Source: Roseateles toxinivorans
GTDB taxonomy: Bacteria; Pseudomonadota; Gammaproteobacteria; Burkholderiales; Burkholderiaceae_C
Assembly (NCBI RefSeq): GCF_004362525.1
Contig: NZ_SNXS01000019.1
Location: 1-49,721 of the forward strand
Direction of reading: 5' to 3'
DNA length: 49,721 bases
Program-made: the position numbers and the translations under genes
The notes under the pieces: model-generated
Database searches by the model: none
What the model saw: the letters and a program-made list of their open reading frames with translations, nothing else
Told to the model about the DNA's origin: nothing
In this document: in pieces, positions 18,751 through 29,665 of the stretch
Numbering within the stretch: position 1 is the stretch's first letter
Layout of the letters: each line of letters starts with the position of its first letter

Positions 18751-19470
18751 TCAGGCGGCCTGGTCGTGGGCATCGTCCTGCTTGCGGGCAAAGACATAGC
18801 CGGCGCCACGTATCGTCAGCACCCGGCGCGGGTTGCGCGGGTCGTCCTCGATCACCGAACGGATGCGCGAGATGTGCACGTCGATCGAACGGTCGAAGGC
18901 GTCGAGCGGATGACCCTTCAGCGAGTCCATGATCTGGTCCCGAGAGAGCACCCGGCCGGGGCTCTGCGCCAGCACCACCAGCAGGTCGAACTGATGGCTG
19001 GTGAGGTCGCAACTCTGACCGTCGAGCCGGGCCAGGCGGGCGGCCAGATCGATCTCGAGACGGCCGAAGCGCAGCACGTCCTGGTCTTGCGCATCGGGCA
19101 GCGCGCGGCGCAGCAGGGCCTTGACGCGGGCCAGCAGCTCGCGCGGCTCGAACGGTTTGGCCAGGTAGTCGTCGGCGCCCAGCTCCAGGCCGAGGATGCG
19201 GTCCATCGGCTCGCCGCGTGCCGTCAGCATCAGCAGCGGCAGGCGGCGGGTGCGCGGTGAGCCGCGCAGCTCGCGGCAGAAATCCAGGCCGTCCCCATCG
19301 GGCAGCATCAGATCCAGCAACAGCAGATCGAACTCGCCGCCCAGCAGGCAAGCCCGGCCCTCGGCCAGGCTGGCGGCCACGGTGATCTCGAAACCGGCCT
19401 TGCGCAGATAGTCGCCCACCATGCCGGTGAGCCGGGCGTCGTCGTCGATCAGCAGCAGTGATGCACCCAT
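18751..19470 (-). CDS. OmpR/PhoB-family response regulator
   Basis: 239 residues. Receiver domain (1-120) with acidic triad Asp9-Asp11, phosphoacceptor Asp53 in LLLLDLMLPDGDG, and conserved Lys in DDYLAKPFEPREL. The C-terminal winged helix (about 135-232) includes LTSHQFDLLVVLAQSPGRVL and DVHISRIRSVIEDDPRNPRR ending in GAGYVFARKQ. It is the cognate regulator of the kinase that follows 30 bases downstream, and probably controls the upstream spy-like gene. Confidence 0.95.
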   Translation of the reverse strand: MGASLLLIDDDARLTGMVGDYLRKAGFEITVAASLAEGRACLLGGEFDLLLLDLMLPDGDGLDFCRELRGSPRTRRLPLLMLTARGEPMDRILGLELGADDYLAKPFEPRELLARVKALLRRALPDAQDQDVLRFGRLEIDLAARLARLDGQSCDLTSHQFDLLVVLAQSPGRVLSRDQIMDSLKGHPLDAFDRSIDVHISRIRSVIEDDPRNPRRVLTIRGAGYVFARKQDDAHDQAA

Positions 19471-19576
19471 GGTGGCTTAGGCAAAGGTAGAGGTGGCCCA
19501 GGGGCCCTGAAAAAAGGCCCGACTGGCCGCAAGCATAAGCCGATTGGCCGGCCTGCGGCCACCGAGCCCTCCTGGC

Positions 19577-20104
19577 TTACTTCGTCGGGGCCGGTGCAGC
19601 CGGCGCGCCGTGCATGCGCTGCATCATGCGGGCCTGGCGCTTTTGCATGCGCTCGATGAACTTGGCGCGCTGCTCGGGCGTCAGCACCCGCGACACGTCG
19701 ATCATCAGCTGGCTCATGCGCTTGCTGGCCTGGTCATGCTGGGCCAGCATCTGCTGGCGCAGCGCCTCGACGGCATTGGCGTCCACCACCGGGGCGCCGA
19801 ACAGGGCCAGGCCCTGCTCATGCAGCTTGCGACCCGCTTCGCGCTGGGTCTTCATGTCCTGCTTGGCGGCATCGGTGAGGGTCTTGATCTGGGCGCGCTG
19901 CGCGTCGGTGGCATCCACCGCGTCCAGCACATGCTCCATGCGGCCGCCGCCAAACATCATGCCGGCGCCGCCGCCATGAGCACCAGGGCCACCATGCCCG
20001 CCGTGGCCCATCATCGGCTGGGCCTGGGCGGTGAAGACCGCTCCGGCCAGCATGGACACCATCACGGTGGACTTCAACACTTGCTTCAGGGACAGCTTGG
20101 TCAT
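19577..20104 (-). CDS. Spy/CpxP-like periplasmic LTXXQ-motif protein
   Basis: 175 residues. A signal peptide ends in FTAQAQ, followed by a striking Gly-His-Met stretch (MMGHGGHGGPGAHGGG) that could bind metal. The rest is helical with two LTxxQ-like repeats (ATDAQRAQIKTL and VLTPEQRAKFIERMQKRQ), as in Spy and CpxP chaperones. ATG 20104 is chosen for GGAG eight bases upstream. It lies 106 bases ahead of the response regulator on the same strand, like cpxP beside cpxRA, and is likely both target and modulator of that system. Confidence 0.85.
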   Translation of the reverse strand: MTKLSLKQVLKSTVMVSMLAGAVFTAQAQPMMGHGGHGGPGAHGGGAGMMFGGGRMEHVLDAVDATDAQRAQIKTLTDAAKQDMKTQREAGRKLHEQGLALFGAPVVDANAVEALRQQMLAQHDQASKRMSQLMIDVSRVLTPEQRAKFIERMQKRQARMMQRMHGAPAAPAPTK

Positions 20105-20202
20105 TTGGGATCTCCGGGGGTTGATCAAGAGCCTTCAGTGTCGCGGTCGCTTGTCAACGCGCCATGGCGCAGCGGTAAAGATCTGTGAAGGGTTTGCTCC
20201 AT

Positions 20203-20240
20203 GAAAAAAGCCGCTGCACCTGGGAGGCGGAGCGGCTCTT
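20203..20240 (-). terminator. Intrinsic terminator of ettA
   Basis: On the minus strand GAGCCGCT pairs with AGCGGCTT around a 15-base loop and is followed by six T. It lies 18 bases past the ettA stop. Confidence 0.8.
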
Positions 20241-20257
20241 GACTCAAAGCAAGGCGA

Positions 20258-21922
<1,665 letters not shown>

Positions 21923-22200
21923 GGTGATGGGGCCTTGGACTGAAAGCTGGAAACTGGGGCTGGCGAGTCGGGACTGCACCGCCAAGAGTTGGCAAATGAG
22001 TGATCTCGTTACAGCAAACCTCGTATTGTCGCCCAGCTCGCTTACGGAGCCAAGGTAGAATGCACCCAGCAGCTGCGAGTCCAGTCACCGCGCTGCTGTC
22101 ACTCTGACACCGGACGAGATCAACTCGCACTCCGCTACTACCGTTTCCGCCTGAGACTGACGCCCGCAAGAGGCGACAGGCAGAACCACCTGGTTCCTAC
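21923..22200. other. Divergent intergenic region ettA-rhlE
   Basis: 278 bases without a gene. It must hold promoters for both ettA (minus) and rhlE (plus). The rhlE side appears to have a long leader, as is common for DEAD-box helicase genes controlled by cold or by autoregulation. AGGTAGAATGC near 22053 contains a TAGAAT hexamer that could be a -10 for rhlE, without a clear -35. No riboswitch was recognised. Confidence 0.4.
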
Positions 22201-23718
22201 ATGTCTTTTGATACTCTCGGCCTTGCCGAGCCCCTGCTGCGTGCGCTTCACGAACAGGGTTACACGACCCCCACCCCCATCCAACTGCAAGCCATTCCCG
22301 CCGTCCTGAACGGTGGTGACTTGCTGGCCGGCGCCCAGACCGGCACCGGCAAGACCGCCGGCTTCACGCTGCCGATGCTGCAGCGTCTGAGCTCCACCCC
22401 CGCCGTGCGCGATGCCAAGGGCCGCGTGCCGGTGCGCGCCCTGATCCTGACCCCGACCCGCGAACTCGCGGCCCAGGTCGAGGAAAGCGTGCGTACCTAT
22501 GGCAAGTACCTGTCGCTGACCAGCATGGTGATCTTCGGCGGTGTGGGCATGAACCCGCAGATCGCGCAGCTGCGCAAGGGCGTGGACATTCTGGTGGCCA
22601 CACCGGGCCGCCTGCTGGACCTGCATCAGCAGCGTGCCGTCGATCTGAGCCAGGTCGAGATCTTCGTCCTCGACGAAGCCGACCGCATGCTCGATATGGG
22701 CTTCGTCCATGACATCAAGAAGGTGCTGGCCGTGCTGCCGCCGAAGAAGCAGAGCCTGCTGTTCTCGGCCACCTTCAGCGACGACATCAAGGCCCTGGCC
22801 GACCGCCTGCTGAATCAGCCCGCGCTGATCGAAGTGGCCCGTCGCAACCAGACCGCCGAGAACATCGCGCAAAAGCTGCACCCGGTCGGCCGCGACAAGA
22901 AGAAGGAGCTGCTGGCCCATCTGATCAAGGACGGCAACTGGCACCAGGTGCTGGTGTTCACGCGCATGAAGCATGGCGCGAACCGCCTGACCGACTACCT
23001 GAACAGCGTCGGCATCAGCGCCATGGCCATCCACGGCAACAAGAGCCAGAGCGCCCGCACCAAGGCCCTGGCCGAGTTCAAGACCGGTGACCTGGCCGTG
23101 CTGGTGGCCACCGACATCGCGGCGCGCGGCATCGACATAGATCAGCTGCCCCACGTCGTCAACTTCGAGCTTCCCAATGTGCCCGAGGACTATGTGCACC
23201 GCATCGGCCGCACCGGCCGTGCCGGCGCCCAGGGCGAGGCGGTCTCGCTGGTCTGCGTCGATGAGCTGGGTTTCCTGCGCGACATCGAGAAGTTGATCAA
23301 GCGCGAGATCCCCAAGGAGGTCGTCGCCGGCTTCGAGGCTAGCCCCAACGAGAAGGCGGAGCCCATCGTGCTCGGCCGCATGGTGCTCAATGGTGGCGCC
23401 GGTGCCGGTGGTCGTAGCGGTGGTGGTGGTGCCGGCCGCGGTGGTCGTCCCGGTGGTGGTGGTGGCGGTGGCCGCGGCGGTGCTCGCCCGCAGTCCTCGT
23501 CACCTTCGCAGCCCGGTCGCGGTGCACCGCGCCCTGCGGGCCACAAGCCTGCTCAGCCGGGCCAGGCAGCACCCCGTGGCCGTGATGGCGCGCCCTCGCG
23601 TGATGCCCATGCCCCGCGCAACCCGGACCAGCGCCCGGCCGACCGTTCGCAACAGCGTCCGCAACAGCGGTCCGCAGGCCCGTCCAACGGCCCGCGCCTG
23701 ACACAGCCCAAGCGCTGA
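22201..23718 (+). CDS. rhlE: DEAD-box RNA helicase RhlE
   Basis: 505-residue ATP-dependent RNA helicase used in ribosome assembly and RNA decay. Q motif ([15 protein letters not shown]), Walker [37 protein letters not shown], and the C-terminal helicase motifs [18 protein letters not shown] and [10 protein letters not shown] are intact. The last ~110 residues are low complexity: a Gly/Arg tract (about 397-430) and then Pro/Gln/Arg-rich sequence, probably an unstructured RNA-binding tail. The gene is single, with a terminator behind it. Confidence 0.95.
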   Translation: MSFDTLGLAEPLLRALHEQGYTTPTPIQLQAIPAVLNGGDLLAGAQTGTGKTAGFTLPMLQRLSSTPAVRDAKGRVPVRALILTPTRELAAQVEESVRTYGKYLSLTSMVIFGGVGMNPQIAQLRKGVDILVATPGRLLDLHQQRAVDLSQVEIFVLDEADRMLDMGFVHDIKKVLAVLPPKKQSLLFSATFSDDIKALADRLLNQPALIEVARRNQTAENIAQKLHPVGRDKKKELLAHLIKDGNWHQVLVFTRMKHGANRLTDYLNSVGISAMAIHGNKSQSARTKALAEFKTGDLAVLVATDIAARGIDIDQLPHVVNFELPNVPEDYVHRIGRTGRAGAQGEAVSLVCVDELGFLRDIEKLIKREIPKEVVAGFEASPNEKAEPIVLGRMVLNGGAGAGGRSGGGGAGRGGRPGGGGGGGRGGARPQSSSPSQPGRGAPRPAGHKPAQPGQAAPRGRDGAPSRDAHAPRNPDQRPADRSQQRPQQRSAGPSNGPRLTQPKR

Positions 23719-23734
23719 TCAGCGCTGAGCAATC

Positions 23735-23762
23735 AAAAAACCCGGCCTCGGCCGGGTTTTTT
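23735..23762. terminator. Bidirectional terminator after rhlE
   Basis: AAAAAACCCGGCC and GGCCGGGTTTTTT arms with a 3-base loop. It is symmetric and serves rhlE and the oxygenase gene that ends at 23772. Confidence 0.92.
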
Positions 23763-23771
23763 CATCGTCCC

Positions 23772-24623
23772 TCAGGTGAAAACACGCTCGCGCAGCCATT
23801 TGGTAGCCACCCACTTTTCACCGGCGATCACCGGCGAGCCGCCATGCAGGCTGGCCGTCATCGGGTGAGGCCGGTCATAGCTGAAGAACACCGCATTGCC
23901 CTTGATCGGGCCCACTTCCAGCTTGACGTCGGGAAACACCGTGCTGCCGCCCTTGATCGGCGTGTTCAGGTACATCACCAGGCTGGCCACGCGCTGGCCG
24001 CCGCGCGCCAGTATGCTGGGCGTGCCAGAGTGCACCGGATCGAAATAATCGTAGTGCGGCTTGTACTCGGCGCCGGGCCGGTAGCGCAGCACCTGCAGGC
24101 CCTCGCCGTTCTCGATCGGCCAATTCAGCAGCGCCGCAATGCGTGCCTCGACGCGCCGGCAGACCTCATGCTCACCGCGCTCGAAAAACATGCCCTCGCT
24201 GGTGCGCGCCTCATTGACCTCGCTGCCGCCGGTGGACGTTTCCACCGTCTCGGAACGCGCAAGCCGCGCAGCGGCCAGCGCCACGACCTCGTCACATTCC
24301 TCTTCGGACAGCAAGCCGCCGAATACCACCACGCGCGGGTGTCGCAGGCTTGTCAGCACGCGTACCTCGCGGTCATGAGCCCAGACGCAGGACGGCGAAT
24401 CGCTCAGATCGGGTTCGGGCACCGGCACGGCCGGAGGCAAGGACTTGAGCCTGGCCTGCGCATCCAGATGGGCGGTGAGCGTGTCTTCCAGCGCCTTGAT
24501 GGCCACGTCCTCGGCCCAGCCGCTGGCCAGCATGGACTTCAGCACCTCTTCGGGTGGATGGCCGGCGACGGCCTGCTCCACAATCCATTGGCGCAATTCG
24601 GGGGTGATCAGTTGCTGCGTCAT
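23772..24623 (-). CDS. 2-oxoglutarate/Fe(II) prolyl 4-hydroxylase-like oxygenase
   Basis: 283 residues. A P4Hc catalytic domain spans about 95-280: iron ligands His190 and Asp192 (YKPHYDYFDP) and His260 (ASLHGGSPV), with Lys270 as the probable 2-oxoglutarate anchor in GEKWVATKWLRE. GSTVFPDV and GNAVFFSY are typical. The N-terminal ~60 residues are a helical region (VEQAVAGHPPEEVLKSMLAS) not part of the catalytic fold. Bacterial homologues hydroxylate prolines in proteins such as EF-Tu; the target here is not known. yaaA lies 27 bases upstream on the same strand. Confidence 0.88.
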   Translation of the reverse strand: MTQQLITPELRQWIVEQAVAGHPPEEVLKSMLASGWAEDVAIKALEDTLTAHLDAQARLKSLPPAVPVPEPDLSDSPSCVWAHDREVRVLTSLRHPRVVVFGGLLSEEECDEVVALAAARLARSETVETSTGGSEVNEARTSEGMFFERGEHEVCRRVEARIAALLNWPIENGEGLQVLRYRPGAEYKPHYDYFDPVHSGTPSILARGGQRVASLVMYLNTPIKGGSTVFPDVKLEVGPIKGNAVFFSYDRPHPMTASLHGGSPVIAGEKWVATKWLRERVFT

Positions 24624-24650
24624 GGCCGTATTTTTACCTCAGCTTGAGAC

Positions 24651-25436
24651 TCAGGCCAGGCGACGCCTGAAAACAAGGCGCTCGGGCTCGGAGGCTGCGG
24701 CATCAAAACGGTAGCCATCAAGATTGAAGCCCTCCAGCCCGTTGGCTGTTTTCAGCCGGTGCTGGATCGCGTAGCGCGCCATCAGCCCACGGGCGCGTTT
24801 GGCGAAGAAGCTGATGACCTTGTACTGACCGTTCTTCCAGTCCTCGAACACGCATTCGATCACCGGCGTGCGCAGCGCCTTGCGATCGGCGGCCTTGAAG
24901 TACTCCTGGGAGGCGAGGTTGACGATCAGAGCAGTCTTCTTCTCGCGGGCCAGCTGGGCGTCAAGGTATTGGGCAAGCGTGTCGCCCCAGAAGGCGTAGA
25001 GATTGCTGCCCTGGGCATTGGCCAGGCGCGTGCCCATCTCTAGGCGATAGGGCTGGAGCTTGTCCAGCGGGCGCAGCACGCCATACAGGCCGGACAGGAT
25101 GGCGACATGCTGCTGTGCCCAGGCCAGATCGTCGGCGCTGAGCGAGTTCGCATCGAGCCCGTCATAGACATCGCCGGCAAAGGCCAGCACGGCCGGCTTG
25201 CTATTGGTCTTGGTGAAGCGTTTGGACCAGGCCGCGTAGCGGCGCACATTCAAGGTGGACAGGTCTTCGGACAGGTCCATCAGCTCGGCGATATCGGCCG
25301 GCGTCTTGGTCTTCAGCAGCGCGATCAACTCGGCCGCTTGCGGCACGAATTGCGGCGTCGTGGCCTTCTCCAGCAATTCGGGCGGCACGGTGGTCTCATA
25401 GTCCAGGGTCTTGGCGGGCGACAACAGAAATAGCAT
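24651..25436 (-). CDS. yaaA: Peroxide stress protein YaaA
   Basis: 261-residue YaaA/UPF0246 protein that limits intracellular iron during peroxide stress in E. coli. MLFLLSPAKTLDYET at the start, AFAGDVYDGLDANSLS, LSGLYGVLRPLDKLQPYRLE, LYAFWGDTLAQYL and KVISFFAKRARGLMARY are family hallmarks. ATG 25436 gives the conserved first residues. It precedes the oxygenase gene on the same strand by 27 bases, so they may be co-transcribed. Confidence 0.95.
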   Translation of the reverse strand: MLFLLSPAKTLDYETTVPPELLEKATTPQFVPQAAELIALLKTKTPADIAELMDLSEDLSTLNVRRYAAWSKRFTKTNSKPAVLAFAGDVYDGLDANSLSADDLAWAQQHVAILSGLYGVLRPLDKLQPYRLEMGTRLANAQGSNLYAFWGDTLAQYLDAQLAREKKTALIVNLASQEYFKAADRKALRTPVIECVFEDWKNGQYKVISFFAKRARGLMARYAIQHRLKTANGLEGFNLDGYRFDAAASEPERLVFRRRLA

Positions 25437-25489
25437 GGGGTCAGTCTTTGCGGGAAGGCACGGCAGCAAGAATAACCGCAGACCGGCCC

Positions 25490-26665
25490 TCAGGTTTTCA
25501 GCAGGGCCAAGGGCTTGACGGCCGAGCTGTCCGGGAACACCTCGGACTCCAGCCTGGCGCTGGAGATCTGCAGATGGTCGGCCAGCACGCCCTTGAGCAC
25601 AGCGCGCAGGTCGGTGGTGATGCGCAGATCGCGGCCCTCGAAGCGCTGCGCCCTGGCCAGGCCCGGCCAGTCGCCCAGCACCCTGCCGCCCTTGACGGCA
25701 CCGCCCAGCACAAAGGCCACGCCGCCGCTGCCGTGGTCGGTGCCCTGGGTGCCGTTGATCTGTACCTCGCGACCGAACTCGCTGGCAACGACGACCACAG
25801 TTCTCGCCCAGGCGCCCTGCCCCTGCATCAAGCCCTCGCGCAAGGCCGCCAGACCGGCATCCAAGGTGCGCAGATTCTGCGTCAGCGCACCATTCGGCGC
25901 CGCCTGGTTGGCATGGGTGTCCCAACCGCCCAATTCCAGCACCGCTGCTTGCGGCCCCTGGGGCTGAGCCAGAAACTCGGCCGCCCGCCGCGCCAACAGC
26001 ACAAAGCCCGCGCCGCCGGTCGTTGCGGTCATGGCTGACATATCAGTGCGCTCCCGCAGCCCCTGCGCCCGCGCCAGCGCCGTGCCAAGGGCCGGATCGT
26101 CCGCATACAGACGCATCAGCCGTGCCACCAGGTCCGCACCCGGCTCGGGCAGGACCGACGGCGACCAGGTATCCACCTCGGCCGCGCCGCGCAAGACCAG
26201 CGGCACGGCGGTGCTCAGGGCCAGTGATTTAAGCCCTGTCGGGCTCAGCGCACGGGCCAGCCAGCCGGTGCCCAGCTGATGGGGCCGGGTGCCGCCGCTC
26301 TCCAGCACCTGCTGGGCATCGAAGTGCGAGCGCTCGCGATAAGGCAGGCCGGTGGCGTGGACCACGCAGGCCTCGCCGCGGCCATACATCGCGTGCAGCT
26401 GGGCCAGCGCCGGATGCAGGGCATAGGGGCCGGCCAGGCTGAGCAGCGGATCGGCGAACTGGGCCAGCGCGCCACGGGCAGCGGCAAAGTCGGGGTCACC
26501 GGGCACCGGCGCGGCGCCCAGGCCGTCCATGCCACCGCGCAATATCACCAGCACCAGGCGGTTCGATGATGGACCGGCGGCCGTGCCGGCAAAGCTCAGC
26601 GCCGGGGCCAAGGCCAATGCCTGCAAGAGTTGGCGGCGGCGCAGTCCGGAAGGGGTGATGTTCAT
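25490..26665 (-). CDS. DUF1501 exported protein
   Basis: 391 residues of the DUF1501 family, related to sulfatase/alkaline-phosphatase-like folds. A twin-arginine-like signal (LRRRQLLQALALAPALSFAG) begins the protein. Family segments are VLVILRGGMDGLGAAPVPGD, LAQLHAMYGRGEACVVHATG, LELGGWDTHANQ and VVVASEFGREVQINGTQGTDHGSG-like region (residues ~300-325). It follows the DUF1800 gene by 17 bases; the two families almost always occur together. Function is unknown, probably periplasmic. Confidence 0.9.
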   Translation of the reverse strand: MNITPSGLRRRQLLQALALAPALSFAGTAAGPSSNRLVLVILRGGMDGLGAAPVPGDPDFAAARGALAQFADPLLSLAGPYALHPALAQLHAMYGRGEACVVHATGLPYRERSHFDAQQVLESGGTRPHQLGTGWLARALSPTGLKSLALSTAVPLVLRGAAEVDTWSPSVLPEPGADLVARLMRLYADDPALGTALARAQGLRERTDMSAMTATTGGAGFVLLARRAAEFLAQPQGPQAAVLELGGWDTHANQAAPNGALTQNLRTLDAGLAALREGLMQGQGAWARTVVVVASEFGREVQINGTQGTDHGSGGVAFVLGGAVKGGRVLGDWPGLARAQRFEGRDLRITTDLRAVLKGVLADHLQISSARLESEVFPDSSAVKPLALLKT

Positions 26666-26682
26666 CAGCTGTCTCCGGTGAT

Positions 26683-28086
26683 TCAGCGACGTTGGAATTC
26701 GGGCGACATCAACAGCAGGGTCAGCGCCTGCGGCCCATCGGCAGCACGGGCGATCTGCTGGCCCGAGGCGGGACTCAGCAGCGGGCCCAGGCTGCTCCCG
26801 GCCAGTTGCCGGGCATCGACGCGCGAGCCCAGGCGGCCGGCCAGACGCGAGGCCCATTCGACACGCTTCCACATCGCCTCCGGGCCCAGCCACTCATCCG
26901 CGCTGTCGGGCCAGCCGGCCGGCGATGGCGCGGCCTGCACGCGCTGACCCATCTGGGCAATGCCACCGTCGCGGCTGCGCGCCAACAAGGCTTCACCCAG
27001 ACCGAGCAGGCGAGCCGACGAGATCACGAACTCCTCCGGCGTCTTCAGCTTGGTCTGCTGCGGCGCCCAGGCCTCCGGCGCGGTGGCCAGGGTCTGATAC
27101 AACGCCGGCAGCTGGCCGCCGCTGCGCTGAAAGCTCTGCGCCAGGCGGTCCACCAGGGCCGGCGGCGGCTGATCTCCGACGAAATGGCGGGCCAGCTTGG
27201 TGGCGATGAACTTGGCCGTGGACGGGTGCAGGGTCAGGTCGTGCAGCACCTGGTCCAGGGCCTGCGGCCCTTCGGCATAACGCCTGCCCAGCAACGTCTT
27301 GCTGCCGGGTTCGTGCCAGGAATGATCAAAGTAGCTGGCATTGACCTCCTTGTCGTCAAGGCGCTGCGGGTCGGCCACGCGCCAGCCGGTCAGCACCGCC
27401 GCCAGAGCGGTGACATCGGCCTGGGCGTAGCCGCCCTGCACACCCAGGGTGTGCAGCTCCAGCACCTCGCGGGCCAGGTTTTCATTGAGGCCGGTGACGC
27501 GGGCGGCACGCATCTCGCCCTCGGCCGGAACGGCCCTGCGCGAACGGCGCTGCGCCAGCCGCGAGTTCGGGCCGGCCGAGGCGCTGTTGTCCAGATAGCG
27601 CAGCATCGCCGCATGCGTGACGGCGGCCTTCAGCATGGCCTCGAACGAGCCGCCGACATGCGGGCGTATGGCCTCGCGCTCGAAAGCGCCGACCAGGCCC
27701 CGCACCTGGGCCTTGGCCATCGACACGGTGAAGTGATTGGCCCAGAACAGCATCAGGCGCTCGTTGAAGGGCCGCTGGCTCTGCACCGCGGTCAGCAGGC
27801 GCGATTGCACGTCGGCATCGACGGTGGCTCGGAAGTGCTCGGCGAACTGCTGCTCCGCCGATTTACCAACGGTGGTGCGCAGCTTGCGGCGCTCAAGGTA
27901 GAAGGACTGCTGCAGACGCAGGCCGTCCAGCGCAGTCGGCAGGTTCACACCCCAGGGCGCACCGGCCGGGCCGATCTGCGCCAGCAACCAGGCCTGCGGA
28001 TCGGAGCCTATGCGCTCAAGGTCCGTCACGCCCAGACCAAAGCGGTGGGCGGCCAGCGCGGCAGCTGCGTCTTGCGTCATTGCCAT
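26683..28086 (-). CDS. DUF1800 family protein
   Basis: 467 residues with the DUF1800 pattern: AAALAAHRFGLGVTDLERIG at the start, ERLMLFWANHFTVSMAKAQV, FEAMLKAAVTHAAMLRYLDN, ENLAREVLELHTLGVQGGYA, and HPSTAKFIATKLARHFVGDQ. ATG 28086 is chosen because GGAGGT lies five bases upstream; the frame stays open to 28215 without support. It is first in a two-gene operon with the DUF1501 gene. The pair is common in Proteobacteria and Planctomycetes and has no established role. Confidence 0.9.
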   Translation of the reverse strand: MAMTQDAAAALAAHRFGLGVTDLERIGSDPQAWLLAQIGPAGAPWGVNLPTALDGLRLQQSFYLERRKLRTTVGKSAEQQFAEHFRATVDADVQSRLLTAVQSQRPFNERLMLFWANHFTVSMAKAQVRGLVGAFEREAIRPHVGGSFEAMLKAAVTHAAMLRYLDNSASAGPNSRLAQRRSRRAVPAEGEMRAARVTGLNENLAREVLELHTLGVQGGYAQADVTALAAVLTGWRVADPQRLDDKEVNASYFDHSWHEPGSKTLLGRRYAEGPQALDQVLHDLTLHPSTAKFIATKLARHFVGDQPPPALVDRLAQSFQRSGGQLPALYQTLATAPEAWAPQQTKLKTPEEFVISSARLLGLGEALLARSRDGGIAQMGQRVQAAPSPAGWPDSADEWLGPEAMWKRVEWASRLAGRLGSRVDARQLAGSSLGPLLSPASGQQIARAADGPQALTLLLMSPEFQRR

Positions 28087-28176
28087 GTGACACCTCCGTC
28101 TCCAGGCCACCATCGTGCACCCGCGCTGTTGCCCTTGCGCGGGATGAAGATCAAGAAATGTAAAGCCGAGAAGAAC

Positions 28177-28211
28177 ACAACCCGCCGCGGCGAGACGCCG
28201 GGGCGGGTTGT
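28177..28211. terminator. GC-rich hairpin after tolC
   Basis: 10-bp perfect arms ACAACCCGCC and GGCGGGTTGT enclose a second small stem (GGCG/CGCC). It lies 34 bases beyond the tolC stop, between tolC and the DUF1800 start. The T tract on the minus strand is broken, so termination is probable but not certain. Confidence 0.6.
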
Positions 28212-28244
28212 TCAATCAAGCAGCGCGACTATGCGCGCTTCAGC

Positions 28245-29606
28245 TCAGGGCGCGATCAGCCGGTTCAGCGCGGCCACATCGTCCGGGCTCAGTTGGCCGG
28301 CGGCTTGGCGAAGGAAGAGGCTACCAACCATCACCCCGTACCGGGCCTTGGCTAGGTCTCGCTGGGTCTGGAACAGCTGGGTCTGCGAGTTCAGCACATC
28401 GAGGTTGACGCGCACACCAACCTTGTAGCCCAGCTGCGTCGCTTCTAGTGCCAGCTTGGTAGACGACTCCGCGGCCTCCAGCGCCTTTACGCGCGCCTGA
28501 CCTGAAACCACGTCGAAATAGGCTTGGCGAGTCTTTTGCCACACCAAACGCCGGGTCGCCTCAAGGTCATTGCGGGCCTTGTCTTCCAGGACCAGCACTT
28601 CCTTGATGCGGTTCTGCGTCGCATAGCCGGTGAACAGCGGCATGCTCAGCTGAATGCCCACGGACAGGTCGTTCTTGCTGCCATTGAGCGTCGGCAGGTT
28701 GCTGTCGGCGCGAGCCCGTGAATAGCCGCCGGTCAAACCCACGGTGGGCAGATTGGCCGCGCGGGCACGCTCGATTTCCAGCTTGGCCACGTCATAGGCA
28801 ATGCGCGCCTGCATGATGCCGGGATGCTGGGCATCGGCGTTCGTGACCCAGGCTTCCGGATCGGCGGGCAGCACGGCGGGCAAGGCAACCGGCACCAGCA
28901 GGGGCTTTGGCGTGACGCCGGTGCGACCCACCAGCTGGTCGAGCGCAATGCGCTTGGAGCGCAGGTCGTTCTCCGCAGCGATTTCGTCTGCCGTGCCGAT
29001 GTCGAATCGGGCCTGGGCTTCACGGGTGTCGGTGATGGTGGCTGTGCCGACCTCGAAATTGCGCTTGGCCGAGGCCAGTTGCTCGGTGGTGGCGGCCTTG
29101 CTGGTGCGGGTCGTTGCCAGCACGTCCTGCGCGGCCAGCACGTCGAAGTAGGCCTGGGCCACGCGCACGATCAAATCCTGCTCGGCGGTGGCCAGCTGGG
29201 CCTTGGCCAGATCCAGCTGCTTCAGCGCCTGCTGCACCGTCACCGCATTGTTGCGGTTGAACAGCGCATACGAGCCCTGCACACCGACCTGGGCATTGGT
29301 GGTGTTGCTGGTCGGTGCCGTGCCTTCGGAGTTCACGCGCGAGGCACCTGCCGTCAGCGAAGCCGAGGGGCGCTCCAGCGCCTTGCTCTGCTCGACCTTG
29401 TACTGCACCGAGTCGGCCAGCGAGCGCGAGGCCAGATAGGTGGCGTCATAGCCCTTGGCGGCTTCGTACAGCTCCATCAGGCTTTGCGCCTGCACGGCCG
29501 ACGCGCCGCCGAAGGTCAGGCTCAGCGCCAGGGCCAGCCGGCTGCTCAGTCGGAATGGCGTACCGGAACGGCGCGTGGCCAGAGTTTGGGGTCGTTCGAC
29601 GGACAT
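28245..29606 (-). CDS. tolC: TolC-family outer-membrane efflux channel
   Basis: 453 residues. After a positively charged N-terminus, a signal peptide (LALALSLTFGGASAVQA) is followed by QSLMELYEAAKGYDATYLAS, the TolC opening. Two repeated halves of coiled-coil hairpin follow, with NNAVTVQQALKQLDLAKAQL, TITDTREAQARFDIGTADEI, VGIQLSMPLFTGY and YKVGVRVNLDVLNSQTQLFQ. It is the exit duct for RND, MFS or type I export systems. ATG 29606 is preferred for AGGAAG upstream; an ATG 11 codons earlier (29638) is possible. It is the last gene of a minus-strand series from tetR. Confidence 0.92.
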   Translation of the reverse strand: MSVERPQTLATRRSGTPFRLSSRLALALSLTFGGASAVQAQSLMELYEAAKGYDATYLASRSLADSVQYKVEQSKALERPSASLTAGASRVNSEGTAPTSNTTNAQVGVQGSYALFNRNNAVTVQQALKQLDLAKAQLATAEQDLIVRVAQAYFDVLAAQDVLATTRTSKAATTEQLASAKRNFEVGTATITDTREAQARFDIGTADEIAAENDLRSKRIALDQLVGRTGVTPKPLLVPVALPAVLPADPEAWVTNADAQHPGIMQARIAYDVAKLEIERARAANLPTVGLTGGYSRARADSNLPTLNGSKNDLSVGIQLSMPLFTGYATQNRIKEVLVLEDKARNDLEATRRLVWQKTRQAYFDVVSGQARVKALEAAESSTKLALEATQLGYKVGVRVNLDVLNSQTQLFQTQRDLAKARYGVMVGSLFLRQAAGQLSPDDVAALNRLIAP

Positions 29607-29665
29607 GGAGTCTTCCTTCTGAGCGATGTTGTTAGGCATGTGACGGTTGGGCGCAGGCGCCCGAT

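Noticed and set aside
23389-23490. A repeat array or CRISPR-like element
   Set aside because: It is the Gly-rich GGT/GGC codon run of the RhlE tail and has no spacers. No CRISPR repeats were seen anywhere in the window.
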